NCBI RefSeq assembly: GCF_003254565.1
Contig: NZ_QJRI01000182.1
Span: 124,001 to 188,000 of the forward strand
Origin: Flavobacterium nitrogenifigens
GTDB taxonomy: Bacteria > Bacteroidota > Bacteroidia > Flavobacteriales > Flavobacteriaceae
DNA length: 64,000 nucleotides
Direction: 5' to 3'
The number at the start of each line of letters is the position of its first letter. Positions within the stretch are counted from its first letter, which is position 1. Below, one piece after another: positions 62,090 to 64,000 of the stretch. Both the position numbers and the translations under genes were made by a program. Under the pieces are notes generated by a model that saw only the letters and a program-made list of their open reading frames with translations, did no database searches and was not told where the DNA came from.

Positions 62090-62695
62090 TTATTTCTTTT
62101 TGAGTTTATCTTTAAAAACCTTTTCAAACTTTTCTAGTTTAGGCTGAATTACCATTTTGCAATACGGCTGATTTTTGTTGTTGGAATAATAGTTCTGATG
62201 ATAATCTTCGGCTTTATAAAAAACTTTAAAAGGTTCCACTTTTGTTACAATCGGATTATTGTACACTTTTGCTTTGTTGAGTTCAGCAATAATGCTCTGT
62301 GCCGCTTTCTTCTGTTCTTCATTTTTATAGAAGATAACAGAACGATATTGCGTTCCGACATCTGCTCCCTGACGATTTAAAGTTGTCGGATCGTGAACGG
62401 TAAAAAAGACTTTGAAAATTTCGTTTATATCGGTTACATTTTTGTCGTAAGTAATCTGAACCACTTCGGCGTGACCAGTTTCTCCGGTGCAAACTTCTTC
62501 GTAAGTCGGATTTGCAACTTTTCCGCCAGAAAATCCAGAAACAACAGATTTTACTCCGTCCAGATTTTCGTAAACGGCTTCAACACACCAATAACAGCCT
62601 CCGCCTAGTGTAATAGTTTCTAGGTTCGCTTTTTTGTTTTGGGAAATGCCATTTAGCGAAAGCGCAAAAAGACATATTAAAAGTATATTTTTCAT
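62090..62695 (-). CDS. msrA: Exported peptide-methionine (S)-S-oxide reductase
   Basis: This enzyme (201 aa from the ATG at 62695; the open frame reaches 62734 but that would overlap msrB) repairs Met-S-sulfoxide. A signal-like start MKNILLICLFALSLNGISQ implies export. The active site is LGGGCYWCVEAVYENLDGV with the catalytic Cys, then VSGFSGG, TGHAEVVQITYD, DVGTQYRSVIFYKNEEQKKA and the YHQNYYSNN substrate-binding block. It follows msrB by 7 bases, so both are expressed together and act in the periplasm. Confidence 0.93.
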   Translation of the reverse strand: MKNILLICLFALSLNGISQNKKANLETITLGGGCYWCVEAVYENLDGVKSVVSGFSGGKVANPTYEEVCTGETGHAEVVQITYDKNVTDINEIFKVFFTVHDPTTLNRQGADVGTQYRSVIFYKNEEQKKAAQSIIAELNKAKVYNNPIVTKVEPFKVFYKAEDYHQNYYSNNKNQPYCKMVIQPKLEKFEKVFKDKLKKK

Positions 62696-62702
62696 TTGTA
62701 GC

Positions 62703-63257
62703 TTATTTATTATCAGGAACAAAATCAAGAGCAATCGAATTCATGCAGTAACGTTTTCCTGTAGGAGCAGGGCCATCATCAAATATGTGTCCTAAATGTC
62801 CTCCGCAGCGCCCGCATAGCGTTTCTGTTCTTTCCATTCCAATCGAATTATCTTCTTTAAACACAATGCTTTTTTTATTCTCTTGTTCAAAAAAGCTTGG
62901 CCATCCGCAACTGCTTGAAAATTTTGCTGTAGATCTAAAAAGCAAGTTGCCACAAGAAGCGCAGTAATACGTTCCCTTTTCGTCAGTATTCCAATATTTT
63001 CCTGTAAAAGGCCTTTCGGTGTCGGCTTCGCGCATTACAGCATAAACATCTTCGGGTAAAACCTTTTTCCATTCGGCATTGCTTACATTTAGTTTTGTAG
63101 TGTCGGTATTTGAATAATAAGGATTTCCGGGCTTGCTGATTTTATTTTCTATAACAGCTGTTTTTGCGGGTTGTTTTTTTGTGTTTTGTCCGCAAGCTTG
63201 TAAAATAAAAAGCGGCAGTAAAAAGCAAAGACTGAAAATTACATTTTTAGATTTCAT
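62703..63257 (-). CDS. msrB: Lipoprotein peptide-methionine (R)-S-oxide reductase
   Basis: This protein (184 aa) repairs Met-R-sulfoxide. The N terminus (FSLCFLLPLFILQACGQ) ends in a lipobox LQAC, so the protein should be lipid-anchored. Core motifs are GTYYCASCGNLLFRS (first zinc CxxC), SSCGWPSFF, CGRCGGHLGHIFDDGP (second CxxC and the substrate His), and KRYCMNSIALDF with the catalytic Cys. It is the first gene of the msrB-msrA pair, with a perfect -7 box upstream. Confidence 0.95.
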   Translation of the reverse strand: MKSKNVIFSLCFLLPLFILQACGQNTKKQPAKTAVIENKISKPGNPYYSNTDTTKLNVSNAEWKKVLPEDVYAVMREADTERPFTGKYWNTDEKGTYYCASCGNLLFRSTAKFSSSCGWPSFFEQENKKSIVFKEDNSIGMERTETLCGRCGGHLGHIFDDGPAPTGKRYCMNSIALDFVPDNK

Positions 63258-63285
63258 AAGTTCTTGGGTGCGTTAATCTGTATAT

Positions 63286-63293
63286 CAAAGATA
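63286..63293 (-). promoter_or_regulatory. Candidate -7 box TATCTTTG for msrB-msrA
   Basis: On the minus strand TATCTTTG is an exact TAnnTTTG match 28 bases before the msrB ATG. A -33 TTG was not found at the expected distance. Confidence 0.55.
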
Positions 63294-63526
63294 CGCTGAG
63301 AATTAGCTTTAAAATACAGTGAGCATTATTATTGAGATTTTTTTAAGTGTGTTTTAACTTTTTATTAGTTACGTAAAATAAGGCAATGTAGTTTTTATGT
63401 CTTAATTTTAACTGCTTTTAAAATTTAGAATAAATTATAGTGTTGTAAATCAATGAAATAGAAATAAGGTCAAAAGCTTAACTTTTCTCAAACGGAATTA
63501 GCATTTTTAAGCCATTTCTTTTTTCG

Positions 63527-63534
63527 TATTTTTG
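63527..63534 (+). promoter_or_regulatory. Candidate -7 box TATTTTTG for idi
   Basis: Exact TAnnTTTG match, 17 bases before the ATG of the idi gene, on the + strand of the divergent gap shared with msrB. The rest of this 294-base gap shows nothing recognisable. Confidence 0.5.
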
Positions 63535-63551
63535 TTTGCTTAAGAAGCCTT

Positions 63552-64000
63552 ATGATAGAAGAAAACGTAATACTGGTTAATCAGAACGATGAACAGATTG
63601 GCTTGATGCCAAAATTAGAAGCACATGAAAAAGCGCTTTTGCACCGTGCCTTTTCGGTTTTTATTTTAAATAGTAGAAACGAAATTATGCTGCAACAGCG
63701 TGCTCATCATAAATACCATTCTCCGTTGCTTTGGACAAACACTTGCTGCAGTCATCAGAGAGAAGGAGAAACAAATATTGAAGCGGGAAGCCGAAGATTG
63801 TTTGAAGAAATGGGTTTTAAAGCTGAACTGAAAGAGTTGTTTCATTTTATCTACAAAGCTCCTTTTGATAATGGTTTAACCGAGCATGAGTTGGATCATG
63901 TTATGATTGGTTATTATAATGAAGAACCAAACATAAACCCAGACGAAGTAGAAGACTGGAAATGGATGAGTATTGAAGATGTTAAAGCAGATATTGAGAA
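63552..64000 (+). CDS. idi: Isopentenyl-diphosphate delta-isomerase, N-terminal part (cut by window edge)
   Basis: The frame is open from the ATG at 63552 to the end of the window (149 codons). The start is NVILVNQNDEQIGLMPKLEA, then ALLHRAFSVFILNSRNEIML, WTNTCCSHQREGE with the catalytic Cys and metal-binding His, RRLFEEMGF (Nudix-like helix), and KAPFDNGLTEHELDHVMIG with the ExE-type metal ligands. These identify the type 1 IPP isomerase, which interconverts IPP and DMAPP for isoprenoids, including undecaprenyl carriers and quinones. Family assignment is secure. Confidence 0.93.
   Translation, partial: MIEENVILVNQNDEQIGLMPKLEAHEKALLHRAFSVFILNSRNEIMLQQRAHHKYHSPLLWTNTCCSHQREGETNIEAGSRRLFEEMGFKAELKELFHFIYKAPFDNGLTEHELDHVMIGYYNEEPNINPDEVEDWKWMSIEDVKADIE

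Overview
The window is visibly AT-rich and looks like a chromosome segment of a Flavobacteriaceae bacterium, most likely Flavobacterium. The signs are TAnnTTTG-type -7 promoter boxes, start sites without clear Shine-Dalgarno sequences, a PorV/PorQ-family outer-membrane protein, a DUF4105 (Lnb-N-like) protein, a GCCACGAATTCACGAAT-type intergenic palindrome, and close family resemblance of the housekeeping proteins to flavobacterial ones. No tRNA, rRNA, CRISPR array, insertion sequence or prophage was recognised.

Region 1 (1-43983, every gene on +) is one large surface-polysaccharide (O-antigen/capsule type) locus. It starts inside a GDP-fucose synthase gene and continues with a WecA/TagO-like initiating transferase, a cupin sugar epimerase, a DegT-type aminotransferase, dTDP-rhamnose genes (rfbC, rfbD, rfbA; rfbB is not in the window) and a membrane-anchored CapD/PglF-like 4,6-dehydratase that ends at a strong terminator. 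Then come an ABC exporter (wzm, wzt with a carbohydrate-binding tail), a hexapeptide acetyltransferase, an FkbM methyltransferase and a long run of glycosyltransferases. One glycosyltransferase is a pseudogene (15595-16549).

The centre of the locus (19641-32232) is the most distinctive part. Three MBOAT O-acyltransferases are interleaved with four SGNH-like membrane-anchored proteins and followed by an OafA-type acyltransferase. Between the first and second MBOAT lie a CMP-nonulosonate synthetase fused to a HAD phosphatase, a NeuB-like synthase without its C-terminal antifreeze-like domain, and an unfamiliar GT-B-like protein. Together this suggests a glycan carrying a sialic-acid-like sugar and several O-acyl decorations. 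Further glycosyltransferases follow (GT4, GT2, a fucosyltransferase-like protein, an exostosin-like protein), then an O-antigen ligase/polymerase and a second, WcaJ-like initiating transferase.

Region 2 (43988-64000) is mixed-strand housekeeping: DUF4105, PorV/PorQ family, pssA, a GH25 lysozyme, lptB, a kdsD-tatC-carboxymuconolactone decarboxylase operon, recQ (without the usual zinc cysteines), an FAD oxidoreductase, a SUKH protein and an acidic neighbour, a quinone oxidoreductase, a secreted cupin, a secreted Xaa-Pro aminopeptidase, a META lipoprotein, exported msrA and msrB, and the start of idi at the right edge. lptB and kdsD link this flank to LPS biology. Convergent gene ends here are separated by long, nearly perfect inverted repeats, and several REP-like palindromes occur. 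None were seen in region 1.
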